Shown: positions 1-7,451, numbered from the stretch's first letter. The stretch is 24,888 nucleotides of DNA from DATKGL01 sp035510455 (GCA_035510455.1 DATKHB010000015.1:1-24888); one strand, 5' to 3'. Notes: a model not told the origin generated them from the letters alone. Numbers and translations are program-made.

Positions 1-59
1 AGTAGTTTTAGACCTAGAGCTCTCGCTCTAGGTAGGTTAGGATTGGTAGAATAAGCCAT
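1..59 (-). CDS. Transposase N-terminus (partial, runs off left edge)
   Basis: An open frame starts at ATG 59 and continues off the window edge, giving about 19 residues beginning MAYSTNPNLPRARALG. A textbook Shine-Dalgarno (AAAGGAG) sits 6 nt before the ATG (65-72 region). The N-terminus resembles, from memory, the start of helix-turn-helix/IS481-like transposases common in CPR genomes, whose first helix-turn-helix binds the element ends. The opposite edge of the window carries the C-terminus of an integrase-type transposase on the same strand, which supports this reading. Only the first residues are visible, so the family call is tentative; that a protein starts here is well supported by the ribosome binding site. 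Confidence 0.6.
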   Translation of the reverse strand, partial: MAYSTNPNLPRARALGLKL

Positions 60-116
60 GGTAGGCTCCTTTCTTTGTTAGGTTGGTACTAACAGTTTAG
101 GATGCCTACCTTTTGT
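60..116. repeat. Nested inverted repeats / candidate IS end
   Basis: GGTAGGC at 60-66 pairs with GCCTACC at 104-110, followed by TTTT. Inside it TGTTAG (76-81) pairs with CTAACA (89-94). Read inward from the transposase side, 89-79 gives GTACCAACCTA, and the right edge of the window has GTACCTGCCTA at 24682-24692. These could be the terminal repeats of one insertion sequence. A terminator function on the plus strand is an alternative because of the TTTT after the outer stem. Confidence 0.4.
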
Positions 117-147
117 GTTGCAAAGGTGGTGAGTTAATACGCTATCA

Positions 148-176
148 TTGATTATATTCTCTATTTATGTTATAAA
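148..176 (+). promoter_or_regulatory. Sigma70-type promoter, leaderless arrangement
   Basis: TTGATT (148-153), a 17-bp spacer and TATAAA (171-176). The -10 box ends 6 nt before the ATG at 183, so transcription would start at or beside the start codon. No Shine-Dalgarno is present between them. Confidence 0.65.
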
Positions 177-182
177 TTAAAG

Positions 183-1457
183 ATGTCCAGTGGAGTAATC
201 GAAGGGCTTAGCCCATCAGATACTTATCAAGTAGCATCCGTAGTCGGCAATCAAGAACATAAGTTGTTCGTGTACGGATTGATGGTTCCCGGAGTTCCTT
301 ACACTGTAACGCCCCTACATACTGCATTTATGGAATTACAAGGTGATGACCCTGCATGGGTGGTACATAAAAATGTACCCCATGAATTCTGTGCTACGTT
401 TTCATTAGCACAGCTCGTAGTTGAGCAAAGAGTCGGCAATAGAAATTTTCTTGGCTATACGGTTGAGGAAGAACGTAGAAAGCTAGTTCTCCCGTTTATC
501 GGACACTTGGGTGAGTTGTCTTTATTTAATGATCCGTCGTTATTGGATTATTTTGGCCCGACTGCGACTAACTCAGAATCAGGGATACGACCCTCTGAGC
601 GCCGTATTAAACTAATGAATGTGCTCCGTCAGACAGAAGGCAAACGAACCCGGGTTTCCGATTTAAGTGCGCCTTTAGAGGTTAGCGTATCGGTTGCTGG
701 TTTGATTTCTGATGACTTAGCTACGAGCAGAATTATCAGCAAAGAGTCCAGTGGCCGAGGCAAGCCAGCGGTTACTTTTACGCCAAACGCGGGATTACAA
801 ACTACAGAGTTTAGCCAAAGTAATGCCAGCCAAATTTTATTTGATACGGTTGCCGTTTTGCAAGAACACTTTAGGAAATATCCTGATAGTGAAGTTAGCA
901 ATGAAGATATAGCATCACAGCTTGTAGAGTCATACGGTTATGATATGCCGAATAATACGCTACATAGAAAAATAAACAGCGTAACGGTCTATTTAGGTAT
1001 GAAAAAAGTAATTACGCCTAAGCGGAAGATTGAAGGAGACAATGCTCGGGGGGTTGTCTGGGCAACTGATGGGCAGCTTGAAGTCATAAATCAAGTTCTT
1101 GAGATAGTTGGCGGTCTTCAAAAACCAGATGACAGCTATATCGCAAGCGGGTTGGACAAAATCGACACAATTATCGATGAACCTGACTTTGTAAAACACC
1201 TGGTGCTTAAGGCAAAAAGGGATTCTATTGGGGTAAAGGGAAATGAAGACGAGCAACAAAGAATACGCACTTCTATTGGCGAGATAGCGGGTAATGCTTC
1301 GCCCCCACTAACCTTGCGGGCTATTCAGGAGATATTACTAGATTCGGGTGACAAAATTGACCGAGCAACCATACATGGGCACTTGGAATATTTGCAATTA
1401 TTGGGTGCCGTCTCTTTAACTGAAACTGATCAGGGACACAAATACGGCAAAGTCTAA
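183..1457 (+). CDS. Multi winged-helix protein, unknown role
   Basis: A 424-residue protein without signal peptide or membrane segment. Three regions look like winged-helix modules: about 136-205 (ending in a basic RGKPAVTFTPN wing), about 220-300 (helices, then a KRKIEG...RGVVW wing) and about 365-424 (helices, then a LGAVSLTETDQG hairpin). The first ~130 residues form a separate alpha/beta-looking domain. No enzyme motif is visible. It is most likely a DNA-binding or scaffold protein; the regulator reading is an inference from fold pattern only. The start is fixed by the promoter whose -10 box lies 6 nt upstream, giving a leaderless mRNA. It stands alone between an insertion sequence end and the surface protein gene. 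Confidence 0.65.
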   Translation: MSSGVIEGLSPSDTYQVASVVGNQEHKLFVYGLMVPGVPYTVTPLHTAFMELQGDDPAWVVHKNVPHEFCATFSLAQLVVEQRVGNRNFLGYTVEEERRKLVLPFIGHLGELSLFNDPSLLDYFGPTATNSESGIRPSERRIKLMNVLRQTEGKRTRVSDLSAPLEVSVSVAGLISDDLATSRIISKESSGRGKPAVTFTPNAGLQTTEFSQSNASQILFDTVAVLQEHFRKYPDSEVSNEDIASQLVESYGYDMPNNTLHRKINSVTVYLGMKKVITPKRKIEGDNARGVVWATDGQLEVINQVLEIVGGLQKPDDSYIASGLDKIDTIIDEPDFVKHLVLKAKRDSIGVKGNEDEQQRIRTSIGEIAGNASPPLTLRAIQEILLDSGDKIDRATIHGHLEYLQLLGAVSLTETDQGHKYGKV

Positions 1458-1479
1458 CTTGTCAAACTTACGCCTTTCG

Positions 1480-1508
1480 TTGCTTGAAGTTTTGTCAAGG
1501 TTTATGAT
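1480..1508 (+). promoter_or_regulatory. Promoter of the propeller-like surface protein
   Basis: TTGCTT (1480-1485), 17-bp spacer, TATGAT (1503-1508). The -10 box ends 8 nt before ATG 1517, again predicting a start site at the initiation codon and no Shine-Dalgarno. Confidence 0.55.
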
Positions 1509-1516
1509 TAATCCAT

Positions 1517-2704
1517 ATGGATGGTCGAAAACCCCAGACCGTAAGTAGACCACTTACCGCGCCCACCAAGAAGAAACGCACAAAAGCGTTTATCTGGGCT
1601 TTTATCCTATTAATTGCCCTACTGACTATTGTGGCTTGGTATCTGCATGGGAATAATCACGGTAACGACCGTACTTCTAGCTCGCGGAATACAAAAATCA
1701 ACTCTATACCCATTAATTACATCACCATCCCGACTGGCGTTAATGAAAGTCAGGATTACCCGATGGACGGCGCGTCGGTGGCTCAAGAGCATTACTTCTA
1801 CATCGATACAAGTGGGCCGCTACACAACTTGAACGAAGAAACTGGCGGTAAGCTCGTATATGACGGGCGGCCAATATATAGCAGTGTTGATCTAGCAACC
1901 AATAACTTCGCTATAAGCCAGAACGGATTGCATTATGAATATATGCGCTACGATAACCAGGATGCTAATATCTACGTTGATAATAATCTGGTAAAGACCA
2001 TCCCCGATCAACCAACTTCTTATTCAGTAGCTCTTTACGGAGTATCAAATAACGGCAAGAATTACGCATATTCATATTCCTCGGCTGGACAGGGTTTTGA
2101 GCTTTTTACGAATAATACTTCTGATTACAACAGTTCAGGCATCATAGAAAACGTTGACTTTAGCAGCGACTTTTCCGATTACGTGGCGGTTGTCCAGGTC
2201 ACTTCTGGATCAAACATTAGTAATGAAGTCATTTTGGACGGCAAAATCCTAGGCACCGGTATACAAGCCAGTATCAGCAGTAACGGTTTGCATTATACCT
2301 ACCTGGCAGGTTCAAATAGCAATGGTACTGATAGCGTGATAGTTGATAGTAATAAAGTTGGCAGCGTTACATTAAAAGTTGGTGACGGCGATGATGTGAT
2401 AGTAAATAATAATGGTTCTTACGCATACACTGATTACGTGAATAGCCGTGTAAACATTAATGGGAAAATTAGGTCTATTCCAAGAGACATACCCTATGGC
2501 TGCGGAACAAGCTGTGTCAACTTATTCGCAGTAAACCAATACGCCACTGATTATATTGTCGGTGACGAAAATCCTGGCGGGACAAAGATTGCCTCACCGA
2601 TCTGGGATTTAAATGGCAGCAACGTAAACCTATCTGGAGACATAGAAGCTTTGGAATTTAGCAACAACTCTAACTCGCTTTACGTTTACAGGTGGTCTAA
2701 TTAA
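1517..2704 (+). CDS. Membrane-anchored beta-propeller-like surface protein
   Basis: 395 residues: a basic cytoplasmic N-terminus (KKKRTK), one membrane helix at about 24-42 and a large Asn/Ser/Gly-rich exterior domain. The domain repeats a pattern of NGLHYEY/NGKNYAY/NGLHYTY strands, each followed by VDNN, LDGK or VDSN turns, spaced roughly 45-60 residues. This is the look of WD40/PD40-like propeller blades. Two Cys near the C-terminus (CGTSC) may form a disulfide. A cell-surface binding protein is the best guess; ligand and partner are unknown. It has its own promoter and no neighbour in the same transcription unit, since an intergenic region with a separate -10 box follows. Confidence 0.6.
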   Translation: MDGRKPQTVSRPLTAPTKKKRTKAFIWAFILLIALLTIVAWYLHGNNHGNDRTSSSRNTKINSIPINYITIPTGVNESQDYPMDGASVAQEHYFYIDTSGPLHNLNEETGGKLVYDGRPIYSSVDLATNNFAISQNGLHYEYMRYDNQDANIYVDNNLVKTIPDQPTSYSVALYGVSNNGKNYAYSYSSAGQGFELFTNNTSDYNSSGIIENVDFSSDFSDYVAVVQVTSGSNISNEVILDGKILGTGIQASISSNGLHYTYLAGSNSNGTDSVIVDSNKVGSVTLKVGDGDDVIVNNNGSYAYTDYVNSRVNINGKIRSIPRDIPYGCGTSCVNLFAVNQYATDYIVGDENPGGTKIASPIWDLNGSNVNLSGDIEALEFSNNSNSLYVYRWSN

Positions 2705-2785
2705 CTTGAATGTCCAACGACGGATCAGAATTTTCCATATTGCTGATGCTTACATCTGTATAATTAATGTTAGGCAATCAAACGC

Positions 2786-2899
2786 ATGACCGAGAGAGAC
2801 AAGGCGGCTCCTGAAACATCATCCAGGGAAGCTTTGGGTTGGCGGCCTGAGCCTTCGCCCGATAGCGATTCTAGTCATCTAGTTTCCCAGTTCAGTTAG
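2786..2899 (+). CDS. Possible 37-residue small ORF
   Basis: A perfect TATAAT lies at 2759-2764, about 21 nt before an ATG that opens 37 codons ending in TAG at 2897. The product (begins MTERDKAAPETSS) is acidic, Ser/Pro-rich and probably disordered, resembling in style the next gene (2952-3185). There is no clear -35 box or Shine-Dalgarno. It may be a real small protein, a decayed copy of its neighbour, or chance. The 247 bases between 2705 and 2951 otherwise hold only promoter-like sequence. Confidence 0.25.
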   Translation: MTERDKAAPETSSREALGWRPEPSPDSDSSHLVSQFS

Positions 2900-2915
2900 C
2901 TCAGCCGGCCATCTC

Positions 2916-2944
2916 TTTACATATATTCATTATTATGATATTAT
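2916..2944 (+). promoter_or_regulatory. Promoter, leaderless arrangement
   Basis: TTTACA (2916-2921), 17-bp spacer, TATTAT (2939-2944), then 7 nt to ATG 2952. No Shine-Dalgarno. Confidence 0.6.
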
Positions 2945-2951
2945 TAGTATT

Positions 2952-3185
2952 ATGAGCCCAGAGGAAAATAGCCACCAGGAATCTGATGATGAACCCTTGA
3001 TGGAAAGGTCTTCGGTCCCTGGCGAGAACCCCGATCACCACTTAGCTGTCCTTAGAAATGTTGAGGCTATGGTAGCGTCGGGCATTTCTAGAGAAGCGGC
3101 CGAACAACTTGCTAGCATGATAGACCAATACCTGGAGAAACCAAACCCGCACAAGGCTACTCCAGGATCAGAAGATGGTGACTAG
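2952..3185 (+). CDS. Small acidic protein, unknown
   Basis: 77 residues; a disordered acidic N-terminus (EENSHQESDDEP) is followed by a helical segment at about 30-62 (VLRNVEAMVASGISREAAEQ), which has the helix-turn-helix rhythm of small UBA-like three-helix domains. The C-terminal tail is again acidic. No Cys, no membrane segment. Function unknown; a protein-protein adaptor is only a guess from the helix pattern. The start is supported by the promoter 7 nt upstream. Its stop overlaps the stop of the convergent gene 3182-3847 by about 4 bp, so no terminator separates them. Confidence 0.55.
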   Translation: MSPEENSHQESDDEPLMERSSVPGENPDHHLAVLRNVEAMVASGISREAAEQLASMIDQYLEKPNPHKATPGSEDGD

Positions 3186-3847
3186 GATCTAACCGTCACT
3201 TGAGTAAAAGGCATCATAGCTAAGTAACCTATACTGCTTGATTTTTGCTTATCTGCGGGTTCTTTCCCCTCCGGAAGTGAGGCGCCAATGGCAACAGCCT
3301 TGGCTTTCTCTAGTTCTTCTTGTATCTTTGCTTCTCTTAACCTTTCTCGTTTTGATATAGCTATTGGATCAGTGACATATTTAGCAACTGAGCCAAAAGC
3401 TTCTAGTGCTTGAAAAATGCTTAAATCTTTCTCCCCTGGCAGACATACCTTTCCTTGGCCGTCAAAAACTGTCTCTTTGGCGGAGATACTACCGTCTAAA
3501 ATCTTAAGCGCATGCATAGTTCTTCCACCGCCATCCGCCTTAGCGACACACAAGTACCACCAATAAATACCTCCTGAGCGCTCTCTGGCGTCAAAATAAA
3601 CGCTCACCACCGCATCGCGGGGGTGCTCAGGGTCGAGTGGCATCAGCTCGTCTGTTTTGCCCACTCCAGCCTGGACGATTGCTCCATAGCCTTGGGGTAG
3701 TAAGCCCTCTCCTTCCCACAACCCTTCTTCTTCCATCCAGAAACTTTCTGAGAATTTATAGCAATCACTGCTTTCATAAAAAAAACGGCCAATGGCCGCT
3801 TCAGGTGTCAAATCAGTTTGCATTACTCCCTCTCCAATATCCAGCAT
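3182..3847 (-). CDS. Unknown cytoplasmic protein
   Basis: 221 residues, not recognised. The N-terminal two thirds look like an alpha/beta domain with hydrophobic strands (DAVVSVYFDAR, YWWYLCVAK), then a highly charged helix at about 165-190 (SKRERLREAKIQEELEKAKA) and a short tail. Two starts are possible. ATG 3847 lies 4-5 nt downstream of the start site predicted from TAAACT (3859-3864). ATG 3823 (residue 9) has a strong GGAGAGGGAG Shine-Dalgarno just before it and fits the same promoter with a ~29-nt leader. The longer form is listed; the shorter is equally credible. Confidence 0.55.
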   Translation of the reverse strand: MLDIGEGVMQTDLTPEAAIGRFFYESSDCYKFSESFWMEEEGLWEGEGLLPQGYGAIVQAGVGKTDELMPLDPEHPRDAVVSVYFDARERSGGIYWWYLCVAKADGGGRTMHALKILDGSISAKETVFDGQGKVCLPGEKDLSIFQALEAFGSVAKYVTDPIAISKRERLREAKIQEELEKAKAVAIGASLPEGKEPADKQKSSSIGYLAMMPFTQVTVRS

Positions 3848-3953
3848 ACTGAGACCTTAGTTTAACATGTTTAATCAATTACGCTAATGTATTTTTTAAT
3901 ACAGCTTTAGAATTTATCTACGGGCGAACTATCTAAAAGGTTAATAATATAGC

Positions 3954-3962
3954 TGGTAAACT
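3954..3962 (+). promoter_or_regulatory. Extended -10 promoter of the carboxypeptidase gene
   Basis: TGG followed by TAAACT (hexamer 3957-3962) is an extended -10 element; no good -35 is seen. The box ends 8 nt before ATG 3971 and there is no Shine-Dalgarno. Confidence 0.5.
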
Positions 3963-3970
3963 AATAACTG

Positions 3971-5155
3971 ATGACTAAGCATACGAAGCGAAAAAAATTA
4001 GCAATACTCCTACCAATAATACTTATTGGTAGCGCTATTTGGGCATACTACCAGCCGTTGCCTGGCCTAAGTGCGGTTAGTGATATTCATAATAAAAGTG
4101 AAGAGACAACTGAGCCTGCGCCAAATATTGGCTGGTCAAGTTATGGTGAACAAGCTATAGGAGTCGTGGGTTACGGGGTCTTGGCATCCAATAACCAAGA
4201 AAGTCCGTTGCCAACAGCTAGTATCGCCAAAGTTATGGCTGCTTTAGGAGTGCTGGATAAGTATCCTTTGCTCTTAAATCAGTCAGGGCCAGATATTACT
4301 ATTAACGCCTCAGACGTTAGTATTTACCAACAGGATTTGTCACAAGGTGAGTCGGTCGCGGCCGTCCAGCAAGGCGAGCAAATAAGCGAATACCAAGCCT
4401 TAGAAGCCATGCTTTTGCCGTCAGCCAATAATTTCGCAACTACCTTGACCAATTGGGCGTTTGGCTCTCAAGCCAATTACTTAGCCTGGGCAAACAGTTA
4501 CGCTAAAACCATAGGCATGGATAACTCTAGTTTTGCCGATGCTAGCGGTTTTTCGCCGTTAACCGTTAGTACGCCAACAGATTTGGTGCTGCTGGGCGAA
4601 ACAGCTATCAAAAACCCAGTGATTGCCCAAATAATAGACGAGGGCTCAGCTGAGATACCGATCGCCGGTATGGTATATAACGTTGACACCGATCTAGGCA
4701 GTAGCGGTATTGATGGAATCAAAACTGGCGATACCGATCAAGCTGGAGGTTGTTTTCTGTTCTCGGCCAGTTATCAATCAGTTAATGTTGTCGGGGTTAT
4801 CTTGGGGGCTCCTGACTTAGGTACCGCTTTACACGACGCACCCGAAGTGTTAACTAGTTCTGAATCAGAAATTCAAGTCGATCAAGCCGTAACTGCCGGT
4901 CAAGTAATCGGTCATTATTCGCTACCTTGGGGCGGCAAAGTTAGTATTACTTCGCAAAATAGTCTTAAGGCTGTAGCCCTTGTCGGTACCCAGCTGGCCC
5001 TTAAGCTATCAGCTAACAAGTTGTTGCCTCGTAATTACAGCCCGAAAACAATAGGCAATATAACTTTCAGCCTAAATAACAAACTATATTCGAGTCCGGT
5101 TAAACTAGCTAAACAGGTTCCGGGGCCTAGCTTTTGGTGGAGACTTTTCCGCTAG
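3971..5155 (+). CDS. D-alanyl-D-alanine carboxypeptidase (peptidase S11)
   Basis: Penicillin-binding protein of the S11 family, which trims the terminal D-Ala from peptidoglycan stem peptides outside the membrane. All three active-site motifs are present in order: SIAK (Ser84, Lys87), SAN (Ser151-Asn153) and KTG (251-253). A basic N-terminus and one hydrophobic helix at about 9-26 act as an uncleaved anchor. The C-terminal ~110 residues form a second beta-rich domain like the PBP5 C-terminal domain; the extreme end is basic/aromatic (FWWRLFR), possibly membrane-contacting. Length 394 matches the family. Transcribed alone from an extended -10 promoter; convergent with 5174-5887. It works in the same pathway as murC at the far end of the window. 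Confidence 0.93.
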   Translation: MTKHTKRKKLAILLPIILIGSAIWAYYQPLPGLSAVSDIHNKSEETTEPAPNIGWSSYGEQAIGVVGYGVLASNNQESPLPTASIAKVMAALGVLDKYPLLLNQSGPDITINASDVSIYQQDLSQGESVAAVQQGEQISEYQALEAMLLPSANNFATTLTNWAFGSQANYLAWANSYAKTIGMDNSSFADASGFSPLTVSTPTDLVLLGETAIKNPVIAQIIDEGSAEIPIAGMVYNVDTDLGSSGIDGIKTGDTDQAGGCFLFSASYQSVNVVGVILGAPDLGTALHDAPEVLTSSESEIQVDQAVTAGQVIGHYSLPWGGKVSITSQNSLKAVALVGTQLALKLSANKLLPRNYSPKTIGNITFSLNNKLYSSPVKLAKQVPGPSFWWRLFR

Positions 5156-5173
5156 TTTGAGCTATGTAGTCTA

Positions 5174-5887
5174 TCAACCTAGGACAAAGGCAGCTAGAGG
5201 ATCTCGAGCCAGCTCAGTAAGTCTACCTCTAATGCCGTTTTCGCCGCGGGACGCTCTAGCAACTAGCTCCCTGACAATGTTCCTGCACGGGATTAGTCCA
5301 AATACAGTTTCTCGTCTTTGGACTACACGTCCTCTTTTATAATCTTCCACTTTTTCTCCTAGACTTACGGTACCACGGTATATATCAAGACGTTGTTCGG
5401 GTCTTTGTTCGGGGGTATCAAAACTGCCTTCATTCCTAAAATCCAAACTTAAAACACTCGTAACTCGGACATCCACCCCTAATCGAAATTTAAGATATGG
5501 TGGTTTTATACCTAGACTTCTCGGACCTTTAGCTAACCGGCCGCCGTAGCCATGAACAGGCTGATCAGTAAGAACGGTGCCGCATACTGCTACAAAATCG
5601 TTGTGCAGATAATCGTTTGATGATAGTACCTCAGCCGTAGATCCTCCCTCTATAACCATAATCGGTTTACCCTTATGATCTGAAAGTGTCGGGTGCAAAC
5701 CGTAGACATAATTAGAGATACCTTGGAGAGCTGCGTCGTCCTCTCCCCAGTGTGAACCCAAAAAATTATGAGTCAGGTAATCAGGATTGGGTATCTCTTC
5801 GGTGTTTTGAGCAAGTTTAACCGCTAGATCTCGGCGAGCTTCTACGCTCGGATAAGTCGTTAGAAAAGCATCAAAATGGCTAGGCAT
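5174..5887 (-). CDS. Unknown protein, operon with DUF5684 gene
   Basis: 237 residues, not recognised. No signal peptide or membrane helix. The central part has beta-rich stretches (GKPIMVIEGGS, DFVAVCGTVL, LKFRLGVDVRVTSVLSLDF) and the C-terminus is basic and helical (RNIVRELVARASRGENG). A short RPEQRPEQR repeat occurs near residue 162. It ends in TGA, one of few genes here to do so, which argues against recoding of UGA. It starts 14 nt after the stop of the membrane gene 5902-6402 on the same strand, so the two are probably co-transcribed. Function unknown. Confidence 0.6.
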   Translation of the reverse strand: MPSHFDAFLTTYPSVEARRDLAVKLAQNTEEIPNPDYLTHNFLGSHWGEDDAALQGISNYVYGLHPTLSDHKGKPIMVIEGGSTAEVLSSNDYLHNDFVAVCGTVLTDQPVHGYGGRLAKGPRSLGIKPPYLKFRLGVDVRVTSVLSLDFRNEGSFDTPEQRPEQRLDIYRGTVSLGEKVEDYKRGRVVQRRETVFGLIPCRNIVRELVARASRGENGIRGRLTELARDPLAAFVLG

Positions 5888-5901
5888 AGTTTCTAAAATT
5901 A

Positions 5902-6402
5902 TTAGGAATCATTTTTACTATCACTCTCTAGGGCTTTGTATTTAGCTGGACCAAAACCAATTATTGGGAAAGCGATAAAGGGCAAAATCACTAGCAGTAG
6001 CCCGAACCATTTTGTCTTGCCAAAGTTCCGGGCAACCCCTACGAAGATATATACGTAAAGAAGAAACACTATTACCCACAAAATTGCGGCAATTGGAGCA
6101 TATTTCGTACTATCAGCGGGAGATGCCCCAATCAAGGTTATGGAAGTTGCAATGGCCACAACTAACAGGCCTAGCCAGCCGGATTTACCGCCGATCTTAG
6201 CCTGTACCCATGAACTATAAATTGGCACTATGGCTGCCCAACCTCGCTGATCAGCCTTTTTATAGACTTTCCAAATTGAAGCAATCTCCAAAATTGCTAC
6301 TACGGCCAGAACAACAAAAACTATTAAAAACGTCGGGCTGTGAGCGCTGGATTTAAGATTGGTTATATTGTAGGCCTGTGCCGGGGATAACAAATTTAGC
6401 AT
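5902..6402 (-). CDS. DUF5684-type four-helix membrane protein
   Basis: 166 residues with four hydrophobic helices at about 24-44, 75-95, 105-125 and 133-152. The motif run WKVYKKADQRGWAAIVPIY, GKSGWLGLL, ARNFGKTKWFG and a final GFGPAKYKA is typical of DUF5684 proteins, small membrane proteins often found beside signal peptidases or surface proteins. Its biochemical role is not established. The acidic C-terminal tail is probably cytoplasmic. It is the first gene of a two-gene unit with 5174-5887. No Shine-Dalgarno is seen; a TATAAC box lies about 30 nt upstream. Confidence 0.75.
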   Translation of the reverse strand: MLNLLSPAQAYNITNLKSSAHSPTFLIVFVVLAVVAILEIASIWKVYKKADQRGWAAIVPIYSSWVQAKIGGKSGWLGLLVVAIATSITLIGASPADSTKYAPIAAILWVIVFLLYVYIFVGVARNFGKTKWFGLLLVILPFIAFPIIGFGPAKYKALESDSKNDS

Positions 6403-6510
6403 TGTTTAGGTGGTTTTCCCATTTTTAGTTATATTCCCATGCTATTAGACAATTTATCTAAATGCAAATGGCTACTTATTTATTGCGGCTCTTATTAAGT
6501 ACTTGATATT

Positions 6511-6538
6511 AAAAAACTCTTGCGTCCAAGAGTTTTTT
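6511..6538. terminator. Strong bidirectional intrinsic terminator
   Basis: A 12-bp perfect stem, AAAAAACTCTTG (6511-6522) with CAAGAGTTTTTT (6527-6538), and a 4-nt loop. On the minus strand it ends the small RNA that starts near 6689. Confidence 0.85.
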
Positions 6539-6557
6539 AATAAAGTTTATGGCTTGT

Positions 6558-6641
6558 CTAAGACTTTAAGAGTAGTTTGTCTACTGCTAGTATTTTCTTG
6601 TCCGATGTCGGTACAAGTTCGAAGCTTAGTAGTCCTTTCAT
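6558..6641 (-). CDS. Possible 27-residue ORF inside the small RNA
   Basis: ATG 6641 opens 27 codons (begins MKGLLSFELVPTSDKK) to TAG. An AAAGG lies 14 nt upstream, rather far for a Shine-Dalgarno. Both internal hairpins of the transcript fall in the coding part, which fits an RNA function better. Listed because it is the only ORF on an otherwise strongly expressed transcript. Confidence 0.22.
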   Translation of the reverse strand: MKGLLSFELVPTSDKKILAVDKLLLKS

Positions 6642-6695
6642 TGTATTTATTTTTACCTTTCTTTTTTGTTTTTTGTTTTATAAAACAACTCACAT

Positions 6696-6724
6696 ATTAT
6701 ACATAAAAACGCTTAAATTGTCAA
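6696..6724 (-). promoter_or_regulatory. Perfect consensus sigma70 promoter
   Basis: On the minus strand: TTGACA (6724-6719), 17-bp spacer, TATAAT (6701-6696). It is the only promoter in the window matching consensus at all twelve positions. A second box pair (TTGCGA, 16 bp, TATACT) lies further upstream around 6765-6795. Confidence 0.85.
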
Positions 6725-6879
6725 TTCATGTACTTTTGTTTTTTGTTTCAGCTTACGCTTACGGTAAGTATATCACTACATATTTGCTTCGCAAGCTAGA
6801 TTATTAAAAATTACAACATAAACAATACTACCTGATTCTACTGGTTGTTGTGATGATGTAAAATTATCAGAAGAATAAC

Positions 6880-7290
6880 ATGGACCTATCCAAAAAAATT
6901 CACTCGCAGATACCGGAATGGGCAGCCAATGTTTTTATTCTCCTGTCTATCATCTTGATACCGTGGACGGTTTATCTGTCCCTGAGCTTGCCAACCCATC
7001 ACTTATCTAGTCACTGGGACGTAATGTGGGGCGGCTTAGATGTCGGGATAATTATCCTGTTAGCTACCAGCGGAATATTGGCGTATAAGAAATCCAAGTT
7101 TATTGTACTGTCCGCTAACGCTACGGCCAGCTTTCTATTACTTGATGCATGGTTTGATATTCTAAGCGAGAGAAGACGCTTTCAGGTAATTGAGTCCCTA
7201 GTCTTGGCGATTTTTATTGAGATCCCATTAGCTATTATCTGTTTTAGTGTGGCCTATAGAGTTTTAGCCCACGGACAACAACACCACTAA
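6880..7290 (+). CDS. Four-helix membrane protein, actinobacterial-type
   Basis: 136 residues with four hydrophobic helices at about 16-36, 49-67, 74-92 and 106-128. Conserved-looking motifs HWDVMWGGLDV (loop to helix 2) and LLDAWFDILS (helix 3) resemble, from memory, a family of small membrane proteins widespread in Actinobacteria; no function is known. It ends with a His-rich tail (HGQQHH). A TAAAAT box at 6859-6864 predicts a short 5' leader of roughly 9 nt, without a clear Shine-Dalgarno. It stands alone, downstream of the divergent small RNA and convergent with the initiator tRNA. Confidence 0.7.
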   Translation: MDLSKKIHSQIPEWAANVFILLSIILIPWTVYLSLSLPTHHLSSHWDVMWGGLDVGIIILLATSGILAYKKSKFIVLSANATASFLLLDAWFDILSERRRFQVIESLVLAIFIEIPLAIICFSVAYRVLAHGQQHH

Positions 7291-7335
7291 TTTAACTGCT
7301 TTTGCCTTTTACAAACGACTCGTCCGGGTATGAGC

Positions 7336-7366
7336 AAAATAAAAAGACCTCCGTTTTAAAGAGGTC
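7336..7366 (-). terminator. Intrinsic terminator of the initiator tRNA
   Basis: Stem GACCTC/GAGGTC (7346-7351 with 7361-7366). On the minus strand it is followed by TTTTTATTTT (7345-7336). It lies 10 nt past the tRNA 3' end. Confidence 0.85.
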
Positions 7367-7376
7367 AAAATAAAAC

Positions 7377-7451
7377 TGGTTGCGGGGGCAGGACTCGAAC
7401 CTGCGACCTTGTGGTTATGAGCCACACGAGCTGCCGCTGCTCCACCCCGCG
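7377..7451 (-). tRNA. Initiator tRNA-fMet (CAU)
   Basis: 75 nt with encoded CCA. Initiator hallmarks are present: C1 opposite A72 (unpaired acceptor end), A11:U24 in the D stem and anticodon loop CTCATAA. T arm GCAGG-TTCGAGT-CCTGC is canonical. Of the three G-C pairs usual in initiator anticodon stems, 30:40 and 31:39 are kept but 29:41 is U-A. The D-loop is only 7 nt (AGCGGCA). It follows the ftsB gene on the same strand by about 50 nt and has its own terminator. Confidence 0.95.

Larger units (their letters stand above)
6511..6689 (-). ncRNA. Candidate small RNA, about 180 nt
   Basis: A consensus promoter (TTGACA, 17 bp, TATAAT) starts transcription near 6689 and a strong terminator ends it at 6511. 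Inside the transcript are two further hairpins: 6597-6617 (CTTGT+CCG / CGG+ACAAG, 4-nt loop) and 6571-6585 (AGTAG/CTACT). The 5' third is an A-rich single-stranded tract with ACAAAAAACAAAAAAG. The sequence matches no RNA family I recognise. It is not 6S-like, because 5' and 3' ends do not pair. A 27-codon ORF overlaps the middle, so a small-protein mRNA is the alternative. This region (6403-6879) has no other gene. Confidence 0.55.

Noticed and set aside
12..33. Hairpin ACCTAGAGC/GCTCTAGGT as a terminator
   Set aside because: No T tract on either side, and it lies inside the transposase coding start.
6503..6807. Two overlapping plus-strand hydrophobic ORFs
   Set aside because: They are Phe/Leu-rich because the opposite strand is A-rich; one begins inside the terminator, and the consensus promoter points the other way.
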